This document shows positions 15,403-25,978 of a stretch of DNA of 32,723 nt, one piece after another (within the stretch, counting starts at the first letter, position 1; every line of letters starts with the position of its first letter). This DNA is from Alphaproteobacteria bacterium. GTDB lineage: Bacteria; Pseudomonadota; Alphaproteobacteria; Rhodobacterales; Rhodobacteraceae. Location: the NCBI GenBank assembly GCA_024280735.1, contig JAJRPO010000064.1, positions 1 to 32,723 of the forward strand. The letters run 5' to 3'. Under the pieces are notes generated by a model. That model had not been told where the DNA came from. It saw nothing but the letters and a program-made list of their open reading frames with translations, and ran no database searches. A program made the position numbers and the translations under genes.

Positions 15403-17979
15403 CTAATGCACCGTCGGGCTGGTCACAATCAGCCCATCCTCACCAGCACTGACAACGACCTCAGCCCCATCCAGAACAGCACCGCTTAACAGCAGCTCTG
15501 CCAATTGGTCTTGCAGCGTTTTCTGGATCACCCGTTTCAAGGGCCGCGCGCCGTAAACAGGATCATAGCCCTGATCCGCCAGCCAAGTCTTGGCCGCCGC
15601 ATCCACCGTCAGGCTGATCTTGCGACCCGCCAGGCGTTTGCCCAGAATATCCAGCTGAATATCGACAATCCCGTCCATATTCTCGCGGCTAAGGCGTTCA
15701 AACAGCACGATTTCATCAAGACGGTTCAGGAACTCTGGCCGGAAATGCGCCTGTACAGCGTTCATCACATCAGCCCGCGCTGAATCGCTGTCGGCCCCTT
15801 CAGGCAATTGACTAAGGGCTTGGCTGCCGAGGTTAGACGTCAGGATAATCAGGGTGTTTTTGAAATCCACCTTGCGCCCCTGCCCGTCGGTCAAAACCCC
15901 GTCATCCAGCACCTGTAACAGCACATTGAACACATCGGGATGCGCTTTTTCGACCTCGTCAAACAGCACCACCTGATAAGGTTTGCGCCGCACGGCCTCG
16001 GTCAAAACACCGCCCTCGTCATAGCCCACATAACCCGGAGGCGCGCCGATCAGGCGGGCAACGGAGTGCTTCTCCATATACTCCGACATATCAATCCGCG
16101 CCATGGCGGTGTCGTCGTCAAACAGGAATTCGGCCAGCGCTTTGGTCAGCTCGGTTTTACCCACGCCTGTTGGCCCAAGGAACAGGAACGACCCTTGCGG
16201 GCGCCCCGGATCGTTCAGGCCGGCACGCGCGCGGCGCACGGCATTGGCCACGGCTGTTACCGCATCCCTTTGCCCGATCACCCGCTTGCCGATTTCATCT
16301 TCCATCGCCAGCAGTTTCTCGCGCTCGCCTTCCAGCATCTTGTCCACCGGAATACCGGTCCAGCGCTCAACAACCGAGGCGATATGCTCAGGGCGGACGG
16401 CCTCTTCAACCATCAACTCCTCGCCAACCTTCTCCGCCGCTGCCAGCTTTTTCTCCAGCTCCGGTATAACGCCATATTGCAATTCGCCCATCTTGGCCAA
16501 ATCACCGGCACGGCGCGCGGATTCAAAAGTGATCCTTACCCCGTCCAACTCCTCTTTGATGTCCCGCGCCGAGGCCAGCTTATCGCGCTCTGACTGCCAT
16601 TTGGCCGTCATCTCGCTGGATTTCTCTTGCAGATAGGACAGGTCTTTTTCCAAAGTGGCCAAACGATCCTTGGACGCCTCATCAGTTTCCAGCTTCAGCG
16701 CTTCCGCCTCGATCTGCTTTTGCAGCAACTCGCGGTCGATGGCGTCCAACTCCTCTGGTTTGCTGTCCACTTCCATGCGCAAACGGCTGGCGGCCTCATC
16801 CATCAGATCAATCGCTTTATCCGGCAGGAAACGATCCGAAATATAGCGGTGCGACAAGGTGGCCGCCGCAACCAAAGAGCTGTCTGAAATCCGAATGCCG
16901 TGGTGCAGCTCGTATTTCTCCTTAATGCCGCGCAGAATGGAAATCGTGTCCTCGACAGTGGGTTCCTCAACCAGAACGGGCTGAAACCGCCGCGCCAAAG
17001 CCGCGTCTTTTTCCACATGTTTGCGGTATTCATCCAGCGTGGTCGCGCCAACGCAATGCAATTCTCCGCGCGCCAAGGCCGGTTTCAGCAGGTTAGAGGC
17101 ATCCATCGATCCCTCGCCTTTACCCGCGCCAACAAGCGTGTGCATTTCGTCAATAAACAGGATGATCTCACCCGCCGCATCGGTGACTTCATTCAGAACC
17201 GCCTTTAGGCGTTCCTCAAACTCACCGCGATACTTGGCACCGGCAATCAGCGCGCCCATGTCCAGCGACATCAGCTTTTTATTTTGCAGACTCTCGGGCA
17301 CATCGCCGTTCACAATGCGCAAGGCAAGGCCCTCGGCAATCGCGGTTTTACCCACGCCCGGCTCGCCAATCAGCACGGGGTTATTCTTGGTGCGGCGCGA
17401 AAGAACCTGCATGGTGCGGCGGATTTCCTCGTCGCGGCCAATAATGGGGTCAATTTTGCCGTCCCGCGCCTTTTGCGTCAGGTCCTGCGCATATTTCTTC
17501 AGCGCATCGTAATTACCCTCGGCGCTGGCGCTGTCAGCGGTACGCCCCTTGCGCACGTCATTGATCGCAGCGTTCAGGTTTTGCGCGCTAACGCCGCCCT
17601 CTTTCAACGCCTTTTGCGCATCCGATTTCACCACACAAAGCGCGGTTAACATCCGTTCAATCGGTACAAAACTGTCACCGGCCTTTTTCGCCAGCTTCTC
17701 GGCCTCGATCAGAACCTTGCTGGTCTGCCCGTCAAGGTACACTTGCGTGTCGCCCGTCACTTTGGGCATTTTCCCCAGCACCACATCAACATCCTGCAAC
17801 ACACGCGCCGGATTGCCGCCCGCCGCATTGATCAGATTGGCCGCCAAACCTTCCTCGTCGTCGAGCATGGTTTTCAGCAAATGTGCAGGGGTGAAGCGCT
17901 GGTGATCGTCGCGCATCGCAATGGCCTGTGCGTTTTGAATAACGCCCCGAGACCGCTCTGTGAACTGCTCTAAGTTCAT
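15403..17979 (-). CDS. clpB: ATP-dependent chaperone ClpB (disaggregase)
   Basis: ClpB is a hexameric AAA+ machine that, with DnaK, threads and rescues aggregated proteins in the cytoplasm. The 858 residues cover the N-domain (1-145; [18 protein letters not shown]), NBD1 with Walker A GEPGVGKT (near 205) and the pore loop KYRGEFEER, the coiled-coil M-domain (about 400-525), and NBD2 with GPTGVGKT (near 605) and Walker [12 protein letters not shown]. The pore loop GYVGYDEGG is intact. Length and domains are normal. The ATG at 17979 has a strong Shine-Dalgarno (AAAAGGAG). A heat-shock promoter candidate lies about 80 bases upstream. Confidence 0.98.
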   Translation of the reverse strand: MNLEQFTERSRGVIQNAQAIAMRDDHQRFTPAHLLKTMLDDEEGLAANLINAAGGNPARVLQDVDVVLGKMPKVTGDTQVYLDGQTSKVLIEAEKLAKKAGDSFVPIERMLTALCVVKSDAQKALKEGGVSAQNLNAAINDVRKGRTADSASAEGNYDALKKYAQDLTQKARDGKIDPIIGRDEEIRRTMQVLSRRTKNNPVLIGEPGVGKTAIAEGLALRIVNGDVPESLQNKKLMSLDMGALIAGAKYRGEFEERLKAVLNEVTDAAGEIILFIDEMHTLVGAGKGEGSMDASNLLKPALARGELHCVGATTLDEYRKHVEKDAALARRFQPVLVEEPTVEDTISILRGIKEKYELHHGIRISDSSLVAAATLSHRYISDRFLPDKAIDLMDEAASRLRMEVDSKPEELDAIDRELLQKQIEAEALKLETDEASKDRLATLEKDLSYLQEKSSEMTAKWQSERDKLASARDIKEELDGVRITFESARRAGDLAKMGELQYGVIPELEKKLAAAEKVGEELMVEEAVRPEHIASVVERWTGIPVDKMLEGEREKLLAMEDEIGKRVIGQRDAVTAVANAVRRARAGLNDPGRPQGSFLFLGPTGVGKTELTKALAEFLFDDDTAMARIDMSEYMEKHSVARLIGAPPGYVGYDEGGVLTEAVRRKPYQVVLFDEVEKAHPDVFNVLLQVLDDGVLTDGQGRKVDFKNTLIILTSNLGSQALSQLPEGADSDSARADVMNAVQAHFRPEFLNRLDEIVLFERLSRENMDGIVDIQLDILGKRLAGRKISLTVDAAAKTWLADQGYDPVYGARPLKRVIQKTLQDQLAELLLSGAVLDGAEVVVSAGEDGLIVTSPTVH

Positions 17980-18057
17980 AGTCTTCTCCTTTTATAAAGC
18001 ACTTGCGGGAATAAGACGCCCTAGAGAGGCACGTCGGGTGCAAGCCTTGTCCTATAG

Positions 18058-18086
18058 AAATAGGCCCGCAAGCCAGAGGCTGCAAG
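18058..18086 (-). promoter_or_regulatory. Candidate RpoH (sigma-32) promoter of clpB
   Basis: On the minus strand CTTGCAG (18086-18080) is followed after 16 bases by CTATTT (18063-18058). This fits the alphaproteobacterial RpoH pattern of CTTG... and CTATNT. It lies about 80 bases upstream of clpB, a classical heat-shock gene. The rest of 17980-18379 holds no gene; it turns AT-rich beyond about 18220, approaching the Fic module. Confidence 0.55.
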
Positions 18087-18379
18087 GGGCGTGATGAGGA
18101 TTTTTAGGATGTTCGGAAATGAGGGATAAAAAATACAGGTAATTTCGGATTACATCACCGGAATGACGGGTCGCTAGGCCTTGCAGAAGTATCAGAAACT
18201 GATGGGGTGGTGGGGATTTGGTGAGGGGGCGTATTTTCTATTGAGACCAACTACAGTTTTTTGTTTAGCCCTATTAACTAAATGCAGTCGAAAATCGCCC
18301 AACAAATTATTCCCTAGACAAAGTTTTCTATTTAGCCGGCACGAAAAAGTGGTACTAATAAGAAAAAATGGAGAAAGCA

Positions 18380-18559
18380 GTGACACAAGAACTAAACGAA
18401 CAGCTCGCCTATTTGCTCCAAGAAGCAAAAAAAGTGGAAATGTCGCCTGAAGAAATTGCCGAACAAAGGATGAGCTTCGCCTTTGGAAACTCAGCTTTTG
18501 AGAACCCAGACATCACCAAAGAGATAGTAGCAAGTGAAGCTAGAAAGCTTGCATTTTAA
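18380..18559 (+). CDS. VbhA-like antitoxin of the Fic module
   Basis: The product has 59 residues, starting MTQELNEQLAYLL and containing SPEEIAEQRMSFAFGNSAFE and NPDITKEIVASEARK. Size and helical pattern resemble VbhA-type Fic antitoxins, which insert an inhibitory helix with the motif [S/T]xxxE[G/N] beside the toxin's ATP site. Here the best match is NSAFEN, with Asn in place of Ser/Thr. I prefer the GTG at 18380, which has GGAG six bases upstream; an ATG at 18368 lacks a ribosome-binding site. The stop overlaps the Fic start (TAATG), so translation is coupled. The assignment rests on motif and position. Confidence 0.65.
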   Translation: MTQELNEQLAYLLQEAKKVEMSPEEIAEQRMSFAFGNSAFENPDITKEIVASEARKLAF

Positions 18560-19227
18560 TGAACGAAAAGTATCGAGTTAGGCATAGCGAAGCGGAATCA
18601 GCAAATGTCGTAACTGACTCTGAAGAAAAGGCTAGGTTAGAAGCATCTAACGCATTAAAACAAGCTGAAAGAGTAAAAGAACTAATTATGCAAAGCATTG
18701 ACCGCGGCGGTCAATTCAAATTGCGCCCCTCGGTTTTACTAGACTTGAATCGCTGTGCTATCCAAGACTTGGATGCATATGCAGGTAGTTGGAGGCCGGG
18801 TGGTGTAAAAATCAACAAAAGCAATCACTCGCCACCTGATGGGCATTTGGTTCCAGAACTAATTGAAGACCTGTGTGATTACATCAACACGACCTGGGTG
18901 ACTTCATCCGCTGTCCACTTAGCATCGATGGTTATGTGGCGAATAAATTGGATTCACCCATTCACAGAAGGCAATGGCCGAACATCAAGGGCTGCATCGT
19001 ATTTAGTGTTGTGTGCAAAAGAGCAACTATTGTTGCCCGGTGAATACACAATTCCAGAACAGATTGTAGAAAATCGCACACCATATTATGAGGCGTTAGA
19101 GGACGGGGACCGGCATTTCACCGAAAAAAATGAGCTGAACAACCAAACTGTACCAAAAATGGAGCAGCTTTTAGGAGGGATGTTGGCTAAGCAGCTTACT
19201 GAAAGGTACAAAAAGGCGATTGGCTAG
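18559..19227 (+). CDS. Fic-domain protein (probable AMP-transferase toxin)
   Basis: The 222-residue protein has a complete Fic motif, HPFTEGNGRTSR (133-144), with catalytic His133, Glu137, the GNGR anion hole and Arg144. A flap region lies upstream (VKINKSNHSPPDGHLVPEL, 83-101). Intact motif residues predict transfer of AMP from ATP to a target hydroxyl. With a separate small protein directly upstream it fits class I Fic systems (toxin plus antitoxin in trans). The target is unknown. Both genes are more AT-rich than clpB and lepA on either side, suggesting horizontal gain. It ends two bases from the convergent lepA stop. Confidence 0.88.
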   Translation: MNEKYRVRHSEAESANVVTDSEEKARLEASNALKQAERVKELIMQSIDRGGQFKLRPSVLLDLNRCAIQDLDAYAGSWRPGGVKINKSNHSPPDGHLVPELIEDLCDYINTTWVTSSAVHLASMVMWRINWIHPFTEGNGRTSRAASYLVLCAKEQLLLPGEYTIPEQIVENRTPYYEALEDGDRHFTEKNELNNQTVPKMEQLLGGMLAKQLTERYKKAIG

Positions 19228-19229
19228 AG

Positions 19230-21029
19230 CTAACTATCCATCTTAAGCGCACTAATAAACGCCGTCTGCGGAATCTGAACCCGCCCAAATTCCCGCATCT
19301 TCTTCTTACCCTTTTTCTGCTTGTCCAGCAGTTTCCGCTTGCGCGACACGTCGCCGCCGTAGCATTTCGCCGTCACGTCTTTGCGCAGGGCTGACAGGGT
19401 TTCGCGCGCGATAATGCGCCCGCCAATGGCCGCCTGAATGGGTATTTTGAACATATGTTGCGGGATCAGCTCTTTCAGCTTTTCCACCATCGCACGGCCC
19501 CGCATTTCGGCGCGGTCGCGGTGTACCATGGTGGAGAGGGCATCCACCGGTTCGTCATTCACCAGAATTTGCATTTTCACCAAAAAATCCTGCTGATAGC
19601 CGGACATTTGATAATCAAAGCTGGCATACCCTTTTGTTACGGATTTTAGGCGATCATAGAAATCGAACACCACTTCGTTCAGCGGCAGATCATAAACCAC
19701 CATCGCGCGCGTCCCCGCATAGGTCAGATCAATCTGCACCCCGCGTCGGTCTTGGCAGAGTTTCAGCACGTCGCCGAGGTATTCATCCGGCACCAGAATG
19801 GTCGCCTTGATGCGCGGCTCCTCGATGTGTTCCACGTGCGTCAGGTCGGGCATGTCAGCGGGGTTGTGCAATTCCTGCACCGTGCCGTCGCGCATGTGAA
19901 CATGGTAGATCACCGATGGCGCAGTGGTAATCAAATCAATGTCATATTCGCGCTCGATCCGGTCGCGGATCACCTCCAGATGCAGCAACCCGAGGAAGCC
20001 ACAGCGAAAACCAAAGCCCAGCGCGGCGCTGGTTTCCATCTCGGTGGAAAAGCTCGCGTCATTCAGCGACAGCTTGGAAATCGCCTCGCGCATATCCTCG
20101 AATTCCGCATTGTCCACGGGGAACAGCCCACAAAACACCACCGGCTGGCTGGGTTTAAAACCCGGGAGCGCAACCTCGCAGCCCTTTTTCTCGGAGGTAA
20201 TCGTGTCGCCCACTTTGGTATCACGCACCTGTTTAATGGAGGCTGTAAGAAACCCCATTTCCCCCGGCCCCAACACGTCGATATTTTCCATCTGCGGGCG
20301 GAATACGCCAACGCGGTCCAGCTGATAGACCGCATTCGTGGCCATCATCCGCACGCGGTCGCCCTTTTTCATAAAGCCGTCGATGATCCGCACCAGCACA
20401 ACAACGCCCAAATAGGCGTCATACCAGCTGTCCACCAGCATGGCTTTCAGCGGCGCATCAGGGTCGCCGATGGGCGCGGGCAAACGGGTGACAATCGCCT
20501 CCAGCACATCGGGAATACCAAGGCCGGATTTGGCGGAAACCATGATCGCGTCAGAGGCATCAATACCGATCACATCCTCAATCTGCTGACAAACCCGCTC
20601 TGGCTCACTCGCGGGCAGGTCAATTTTGTTCAGCACCGGAACGATTTCATGCCCCGCGTCAATCGCTTGATAGACATTGGCCAGCGTCTGCGCTTCCACC
20701 CCTTGGCTGGCGTCCACCACCAGCAAGGACCCCTCGACCGCCCGCATGGACCGGCTGACCTCATAGGCGAAATCAACGTGGCCCGGGGTGTCGATCAGGT
20801 TCAGGACATAGGTCTCGCCGTCATTGGCCTTATACTCGATGCGCACCGAGTTGGCCTTGATGGTAATACCGCGTTCCCGCTCGATATCCATGGTATCGAG
20901 CAGCTGCGCCTCCATGTCCCGCTCGGCCACGGTGCCGGTCGATTGGATCAACCGATCCGCAAGGGTGGATTTGCCGTGGTCAATATGCGCCACGATGGAG
21001 AAATTGCGGATTTTTGATAGGTCTGTCAT
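19230..21029 (-). CDS. lepA: Elongation factor 4 (LepA, ribosomal back-translocase)
   Basis: LepA is a translational GTPase that acts on stalled or misassembled ribosomes. The 599 residues have the normal order: G1 AHIDHGKST (14-22), [27 protein letters not shown], then EF-G-like domains. The LepA-specific C-terminus includes [29 protein letters not shown] and a final [18 protein letters not shown]. No strong Shine-Dalgarno is seen before the ATG at 21029. A decayed methyltransferase gene lies 40 bases upstream on the same strand. Confidence 0.98.
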   Translation of the reverse strand: MTDLSKIRNFSIVAHIDHGKSTLADRLIQSTGTVAERDMEAQLLDTMDIERERGITIKANSVRIEYKANDGETYVLNLIDTPGHVDFAYEVSRSMRAVEGSLLVVDASQGVEAQTLANVYQAIDAGHEIVPVLNKIDLPASEPERVCQQIEDVIGIDASDAIMVSAKSGLGIPDVLEAIVTRLPAPIGDPDAPLKAMLVDSWYDAYLGVVVLVRIIDGFMKKGDRVRMMATNAVYQLDRVGVFRPQMENIDVLGPGEMGFLTASIKQVRDTKVGDTITSEKKGCEVALPGFKPSQPVVFCGLFPVDNAEFEDMREAISKLSLNDASFSTEMETSAALGFGFRCGFLGLLHLEVIRDRIEREYDIDLITTAPSVIYHVHMRDGTVQELHNPADMPDLTHVEHIEEPRIKATILVPDEYLGDVLKLCQDRRGVQIDLTYAGTRAMVVYDLPLNEVVFDFYDRLKSVTKGYASFDYQMSGYQQDFLVKMQILVNDEPVDALSTMVHRDRAEMRGRAMVEKLKELIPQHMFKIPIQAAIGGRIIARETLSALRKDVTAKCYGGDVSRKRKLLDKQKKGKKKMREFGRVQIPQTAFISALKMDS

Positions 21030-21069
21030 GGTTAGGGGATATGGCGGGGAATGGGTGATTGGTCAATGG

Positions 21070-21562
21070 TCAGCGGTCGAGATTCCCCTGCGCCGTTGTG
21101 TCTTTTTCCTTGGCGGCCTTTTTGAACGCCTGCACAGCCAAAGGCATCCTCAAGGCGCGCTCATCGTGTTCCCGTAAATCCTCGACCGTTACGATCTGCA
21201 CGCGCGAAACGGGGGCGCGCCCATCTGCACCTTTTCGCGGTCCAGCACCCCGACCAAATCGCACCATAGCGACGCCGACATTTTTGCTGCCTTTGAAGGC
21301 TGGGCCTCGATCATCGACAGCGCCCATTTCTCGAATTCGTTTTTGTCGGCATCGGCAAAGACCTGCGCGTCGCCAATGTCTTTGGGGGTGCCGTAGGTTT
21401 CAAATTCGATGCCCTCAAAAGCGGCATTCAATCAGGCCAATGGCGAGGCGGGTACCGTCGATGCCGATCCAATTGCGGCTAAGCTTTTGCGCCGCGTGAA
21501 CCATCGGCAATGCTGTCGCGCAGCACGGTCAAGTTCTCGCCATAGTAAAGGTGGTTGCTCAT
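21070..21562 (-). pseudogene. Site-specific DNA methyltransferase (type III/Mod-like), deleted and frameshifted
   Basis: The minus strand starts with MSNHLYYGENLTVLRDSIAD (ATG at 21562), a typical N-terminus of beta-type DNA methyltransferases. It then jumps to the C-terminal QKLSRNWIGIDGTRLAIGLI, skipping the catalytic DPPY and SAM regions. After a frameshift near 21425 comes GIEFETYGTPKDIGDAQVF and NEFEKWALSMIEAQPSKAAK. Further frameshifts near 21280 and 21230 separate NVGVAMV, DLVGVLDREKVQMGA and RVQIVTVEDLREHDERAL-AFKKA. No intact catalytic region remains, so it is a dead gene. No restriction partner is present. The identification comes from family patterns spread over three frames. Confidence 0.75.
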
Positions 21563-21706
21563 CATCTCGCCCTTTTGCGCCAGATTGGATAATTTTGCGT
21601 AAACATCAATAATCCAAAACCCAAAATCCTTGCAAATCCCCCCCATCCCATGCCAAATACGCCGCAGAAGCGTGCCAACACGCCAAAGGCAGTAAATGAG
21701 GTTAAA

Positions 21707-22003
21707 ATGAAACTACTCACCACAACACTTGTGATCCTGAGCCTTGCCAGCCCGGCGCTGGCCTTTGGCAAGATCGAGCGCGCCTGCATCAAATCGGATC
21801 GCTCCGCCAGCCGCAGCTTATGCAAATGTATCCAGCGGGTCGCCAATAACGAACTAACCCGCTCGGATCAAAAACTTGCCGCCAAGTTCTTTAAAGAACC
21901 ACATCTGGCACAAGAAACCCGCCAATCCGACAGTTCTACCAAAGAACGCTTCTGGAAGCGTTACAAAGAATTCGGCAAACAGGCCGCCACAAGCTGTAAA
22001 TAA
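21707..22003 (+). CDS. Small secreted basic protein of unknown function
   Basis: The 98-residue product has a signal peptide (MKLLTTTLVILSLASPALA, cut likely after ALA at residue 19). The mature part is basic with four cysteines: IERACIKSDR, SLCKCIQRVA and a final TSCK. It continues with RSDQKLAAKFFKEPHLAQ and RFWKRYKEFGKQA. I recall similar small proteins across Rhodobacterales, sometimes labelled arginine transporter, but no activity is evident from sequence. The ATG at 21707 has GAGG just upstream; an earlier ATG at 21650 would destroy the signal peptide. Its stop codon overlaps the left arm of a roughly 100-bp repeat. Confidence 0.78.
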   Translation: MKLLTTTLVILSLASPALAFGKIERACIKSDRSASRSLCKCIQRVANNELTRSDQKLAAKFFKEPHLAQETRQSDSSTKERFWKRYKEFGKQAATSCK

Positions 22004-22102
22004 CGCGTTTCGACTTTTGTTTACACCCTCAGACAACCCAATTATTATCTAAGCGCCAGCCAAAGGCCGGAATTTGCGTTTCACCACAAGTCAAAACGCG
22101 TT
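22002..22102. repeat. 101-bp inverted-repeat element, copy A
   Basis: The left arm (22002-22020, AACGCGTTTCGACTTTTGT) and right arm (22084-22102) match as inverted repeats at 16 of 19 positions. The interior shares blocks with copy B at 32341-32439: TCA.ACAAC.CAATT, GAGCG/AAGCG.CAGC.AAAG.CCGG, and GCGTTTCA.CA..AAGTC. Such size and structure fit a MITE or REP-like dispersed element. It begins in the stop codon of the small secreted protein and could form a hairpin at that gene's 3' end. The remainder up to proS holds only GC-rich inverted sequence (GAGCG...CGCTC near 22139-22168). Confidence 0.75.
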
Positions 22103-22284
22103 AGCGCCCCTCCTTCTTTGTTCTAAACAATATCCCCCGAGCGGAGCGGAACCCCGCGCGAAGCGCTCAAGGAGAGTGGCGCGGCACGCGCCCCCTTTGC
22201 CTCACCCCACGTATTTTCCCAGTTCCCTCCACTGCCCACATACCGTAAGAACGCCGCAAGCAATGCCAACCGGAGCAAACCCCC

Positions 22285-23622
22285 ATGCGTATGACGCGAT
22301 ACTTTCTGCCGATCCTCAAAGAAACCCCGTCAGAGGCCGCAATCGCCAGCCACCGGCTGATGCTGCGCGCCGGCATGATCCGCCAATCGAGCGCGGGTAT
22401 CTACAGCTGGCTACCGATGGGCTTCAAAGTACTGCGCCGCTTGGAAAACATCGTTCACGAAGAACAAATTCGCGCCGGCCACAACCCGATGCTGATGCCC
22501 ACATTGCAATCAGCCGACCTGTGGCGCGAAAGTGGCCGCTATGATGACTACGGCGACGAAATGCTGCGCATCACCGACCGCCATGGCCGCGATATGCTCT
22601 ATGGTCCCACTAACGAAGAACTCATCACCGACATCTTCCGCACGTCAGTCCAGTCTTACAAAGACCTGCCAATGACCCTCTACCACATCCAGTGGAAATT
22701 CCGCGACGAGCGCCGCCCCCGTTTCGGTGTGATGCGCGGCCGCGAGTTTTTCATGAAAGACGGCTATACTTTTGATGTGGACAAAGACGCCTCGATGCAC
22801 GCCTATAACCGTCACCTTGTCAGCTATCTGCGCACCTATGAACGCATGGGTCTCAAGGCCATCCCGATGCGCGCGGATAGTGGCCCGATTGGCGGCGATG
22901 ACACGCATGAATTTCTGGTGCTGGCCGAAACCGGCGAGAGCGAGGTTTTCTACGACAGCAATATCCTCGATCTGGAACTAGGCGAGCGGGCGGTTGATTT
23001 CGACAGCGTCGAGCAATGCGCCAAAATCATGGATGAATGGACAACCCCTTACGCGCGCACTGACGAAACCCATGACGCCACCCTGTTTGACGCCATCCCG
23101 GAGGAGCGGCGCAAAACCTCGCGCGGGATTGAGGTCGGACAAATATTCTATTTCGGCACCAAATATTCAGATGCGATGAATGCCAAAGTCGTCAATGGCG
23201 ACGGCAACCTTGTGCCGGTGCATATGGGCAGCCACGGCATCGGCGTCTCCCGTCTGATCGGCGCGATCATCGAGACCAGCCACGACGACAAAGGCATCAT
23301 CTGGCCAGAATCCGTCACCCCGTTCCGCGTGGGCATCGTCAATCTGAAACAAGGCGACGCGCAGGCCGACGCCGCTTGCGAGAACCTCTACGCCAGCCTT
23401 GTTGCCCTTGGCCTTGACCCAATTTATGACGACCGCAAGGAACGCGCCGGTGCAAAATTCGCCACGATGGACCTCATCGGTATCCCGTGGCGCATCACTG
23501 TCGGGCCGCGCGGGCTGAAAAACGGCGTGGTGGAACTGACCTCGCGCAAATCAGGCGAAAGCACCGAGTTGACTCCAGCCGACGCCATCGCGCGTTGTGC
23601 GGAAATCTATGCCGGTATCTAA
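22285..23622 (+). CDS. proS: Prolyl-tRNA synthetase (short alphaproteobacterial type)
   Basis: ProRS charges tRNA-Pro with proline. The 445 residues follow the short bacterial type that lacks the editing insertion. Class II motifs are visible: [19 protein letters not shown] near 26-44, motif 2 [21 protein letters not shown] near 139-159, and motif 3 [15 protein letters not shown] near 314-328. An anticodon-binding domain follows (about 345-445; [22 protein letters not shown]). The ATG at 22285 has CGGAG nine bases upstream; ATG at 22291 is an alternative. The lol operon follows after 74 bases. Confidence 0.97.
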   Translation: MRMTRYFLPILKETPSEAAIASHRLMLRAGMIRQSSAGIYSWLPMGFKVLRRLENIVHEEQIRAGHNPMLMPTLQSADLWRESGRYDDYGDEMLRITDRHGRDMLYGPTNEELITDIFRTSVQSYKDLPMTLYHIQWKFRDERRPRFGVMRGREFFMKDGYTFDVDKDASMHAYNRHLVSYLRTYERMGLKAIPMRADSGPIGGDDTHEFLVLAETGESEVFYDSNILDLELGERAVDFDSVEQCAKIMDEWTTPYARTDETHDATLFDAIPEERRKTSRGIEVGQIFYFGTKYSDAMNAKVVNGDGNLVPVHMGSHGIGVSRLIGAIIETSHDDKGIIWPESVTPFRVGIVNLKQGDAQADAACENLYASLVALGLDPIYDDRKERAGAKFATMDLIGIPWRITVGPRGLKNGVVELTSRKSGESTELTPADAIARCAEIYAGI

Positions 23623-23629
23623 TGTCGCT

Positions 23630-23654
23630 GATCGGGGGGATCGACCCCCCAATC
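23630..23654. repeat. GC-rich hairpin between proS and lolC/E
   Basis: GGGGGG (23634-23639) and CCCCCC (23645-23650) pair around ATCGA. GAT and ATC extend the stem beyond one mismatch. No U-tract follows, so it may slow transcription or protect the proS transcript end rather than terminate it. Confidence 0.5.
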
Positions 23655-23696
23655 AACGGGGCACAAAAGTGCCGAACGCCCTATGAGGAAACAGAG

Positions 23697-24992
23697 ATGA
23701 GCAGTTCAGGCCACACAACCGCCCCTTTTGCGAGGTTTGAATGGCTGATTGCCTGGCGATACCTGCGCGCCAAACGCCGCGAGGGTGGCGTTTCGGTGAT
23801 GACCTGGATTTCGCTGATTGGTGTGGCGCTGGCGGTGTTTGCGCTGATTGCCACGCTGGCCGTACGCAGCGGTTTTCGCATTGAATTCACCAACATCATT
23901 CTAGGCGCAAATGCCCACGCCAGCATCAATGTCGCGCCGCACCGCAATGAAGCGGGCCAAGTGGTCCGCGTCTTTTCCAATTACGCGGATTTGGCCGAAC
24001 GCATTGCCGCCGCCCCCGGTGTGAAACGGGCCGCCGCAGTCGTGCGCGGGCAAGTCATGGTTTCCGCCAATGGGCGCAATACCGGCGTTCAGGTTTTTGG
24101 CGAGAGTTACAAGGACCTGCTGGGCATTCCCCTCATCGTCGAGCCGGAGGTCAAAATCGGCAAGTTGAAGAACTTTCACAACGGGGTGGCCATCGGTTCT
24201 GGCGTGGCTCGCACGCTGGGTGTGACCCTTGGCGACACTATCACCCTGATTTCCCCGGACGGCATTAAAACCGCCTTTGGCACCAGCCCCCGTATCAGCA
24301 CCTTTGAGGTGGTCTATGTGTTTCAAGTTGGCCGCTACGACATCGACAACACCCGCATTTACATGCCACTGGCCGACGCCCAAAGTTTTTTCAACCGCGA
24401 CGGTGTGGTGGATGAAATCGAGGTGCAGCTGGATGATCCGGATGCGGTGGAGGATATGGTGGATATGCTGACTTTTCTCGGCGGCCCGAACACCTGGGTC
24501 TGGACCTGGAAAAACGCCAACGGCGGTTTTTTGCAGGCACTCAAGATGGAGGATAATATCATGTTTATCATTCTGTCGATTCTTGTGCTCATTGCCTCGA
24601 TGAACATCATTTCCGGCCTGATTATGCTGGTCAAAAACAAAACCCGCGACGTGGGCATATTGCGCACCATGGGCCTGACCGAGGGGTCTATTCTGCGGGT
24701 GTTTTTCATCTGTGGCGCCTCCGTGGGCGTGGTTGGCACCCTTGTCGGGGTGATTTTTGGCTGTCTGTTTGCGATCTATATTGATCCGATCTTTACGCTG
24801 ATTAACAATATTGCCGGCGGCGGTGTCTGGGATCCGGCCACGCGCCTGCTCTCGCATCTGCCCGCCAAATTGCAACTGGCAGACGTGCTTAGTGCGGTGT
24901 CGCTGTCGCTTGGTCTGTCGTTCATTGTTACCATCTTTCCGGCACGGCGTGCGGCGCGGTTGAACCCTGTGGAGGCTTTGCGCGATGAGTGA
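23697..24992 (+). CDS. lolC: Lipoprotein-releasing ABC transporter permease (LolC/LolE type)
   Basis: The 431-residue inner-membrane protein has the LolC/E plan. It has cytoplasmic [19 protein letters not shown]1 (about 35-56), a large periplasmic domain (57-280) and three TM segments (about 285-307, 330-352, 395-415). Between TM2 and TM3 lies the coupling sequence [20 protein letters not shown], and [14 protein letters not shown] ends the protein. With LolD it extracts lipoproteins from the inner membrane for transfer to LolA. Only one permease gene is present, so it probably works as a homodimer; symbol lolE would fit equally. The ATG at 23697 has GAGGAA upstream. It overlaps lolD by 8 bases. 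Confidence 0.93.
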   Translation: MSSSGHTTAPFARFEWLIAWRYLRAKRREGGVSVMTWISLIGVALAVFALIATLAVRSGFRIEFTNIILGANAHASINVAPHRNEAGQVVRVFSNYADLAERIAAAPGVKRAAAVVRGQVMVSANGRNTGVQVFGESYKDLLGIPLIVEPEVKIGKLKNFHNGVAIGSGVARTLGVTLGDTITLISPDGIKTAFGTSPRISTFEVVYVFQVGRYDIDNTRIYMPLADAQSFFNRDGVVDEIEVQLDDPDAVEDMVDMLTFLGGPNTWVWTWKNANGGFLQALKMEDNIMFIILSILVLIASMNIISGLIMLVKNKTRDVGILRTMGLTEGSILRVFFICGASVGVVGTLVGVIFGCLFAIYIDPIFTLINNIAGGGVWDPATRLLSHLPAKLQLADVLSAVSLSLGLSFIVTIFPARRAARLNPVEALRDE

Positions 24993-25665
24993 AATTTTAC
25001 GTCTTACCGGCCTGTCCAAAACCTACAAAAAGGGCCAGCCCGGCGAAGTTGTGGTTCTGTCGGATGCCAGTTTCAGCCTGAATAAAGGCGAGGTTGTCGG
25101 GCTTGTGGCCCCTTCCGGTGCGGGCAAGTCAACCTTGCTGCACATCGCGGGATTGCTGGACACGCCGGACAGCGGCACCGTGACCATTGACGGCCAAGAC
25201 CTGAGCGGTAAATCAGATCGCATCCGCACCCGCACACGGCGCCAAGACGTGGGGTTTGTCTATCAGTTCCACCATCTGCTGGCGGAGTTTTCAGCGCTGG
25301 AAAACATCACCCTGCCCCAATTCGCCAATGGTATCCCCAACAATGAGGCCACCAGTCGCGCCGAAGATCTGCTGGCCAGCGTTGGCCTGACAAACCGCGC
25401 AGATCACCGCCCGTCCGAGCTGTCCGGTGGCGAACAACAGCGCGTTGCCTTTTGTCGGGCTTTGGCCAACTCACCCCGTATTTTGCTGGCGGATGAACCG
25501 ACGGGCAACCTTGACCCCGCCACGTCGGATACGGTTTTTGCCGCCCTTATGGCGCTGGTACGGGGCACGGGAATGTCGGCGCTGATCGCCACGCACAACA
25601 TGGAGCTGGCCAAACGTATGGATCGGGTGGTGCGCTTACAAGACGGGCAGCTGCTAGAGGTATAG
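24985..25665 (+). CDS. lolD: Lipoprotein-releasing system ATPase LolD
   Basis: The 226-residue ABC ATPase carries Walker [10 protein letters not shown] (42-50), the Q-loop [16 protein letters not shown] (YQFHHLLPEF is the LolD-type pattern), the signature LSGGEQQR (146-153), Walker B ILLADEP (166-172) and the H-loop ATHN. It powers lipoprotein release by the LolC/E permease encoded just upstream. Its ATG overlaps the permease stop (ATGAGTGA), so translation is coupled. Confidence 0.96.
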   Translation: MSEILRLTGLSKTYKKGQPGEVVVLSDASFSLNKGEVVGLVAPSGAGKSTLLHIAGLLDTPDSGTVTIDGQDLSGKSDRIRTRTRRQDVGFVYQFHHLLAEFSALENITLPQFANGIPNNEATSRAEDLLASVGLTNRADHRPSELSGGEQQRVAFCRALANSPRILLADEPTGNLDPATSDTVFAALMALVRGTGMSALIATHNMELAKRMDRVVRLQDGQLLEV

Positions 25666-25847
25666 CGCGTTAGATTACCCCGCCATAACAGGCCTTTTTC
25701 TGTCGCGACTTTCATGCCCTTCAAATGGTGTTGGCCAGGGCCTTTGGATGTTCATCCCATCGCAAATAGGGTACTTAAACCAAACAAACCAACAGCTTAC
25801 CACCATAAAGCAATCTTTTGTGAGGCGGCGATTAGGCGTCAGCACCC

Positions 25848-25876
25848 TTGACTTGCGGGATATTTGGCCACAGAAT
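25848..25876 (+). promoter_or_regulatory. Candidate sigma-70 promoter upstream of the RTX cluster
   Basis: TTGACT (25848-25853) is followed after 17 bases by CAGAAT (25871-25876), about 100 bases before the first RTX gene. It is the best promoter-like pair in the gene-free stretch 25666-25978, where I see nothing else besides the GGGAG ribosome-binding site near 25967. Confidence 0.4.
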
Positions 25877-25978
25877 AAATCGCGCGACCAACGCGAATGT
25901 TTTTAAAGTTCAATTCGCATTCCAAATTTCATTTTCCCCTGTTGAATTTAACCGGGGCTATTTCCGGGAGATATAATA

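Noticed and set aside
15940..17649. Several long plus-strand open frames
   Set aside because: All are antisense to clpB, which is intact along this stretch.
19752..21017. 421-codon open frame on the plus strand
   Set aside because: It lies wholly antisense to intact lepA and is rich in His/Arg/Gln as expected from a mirrored high-GC gene; no ribosome-binding site or family.
18559..21562. Idea that Fic, lepA and the methyltransferase remnant form one defence island
   Set aside because: lepA is an ordinary housekeeping gene between them, the methyltransferase is dead, and no other defence gene is present.
23901..25019. 372-codon open frame on the minus strand
   Set aside because: Antisense shadow of lolC/E; composition is that of a mirrored coding frame.
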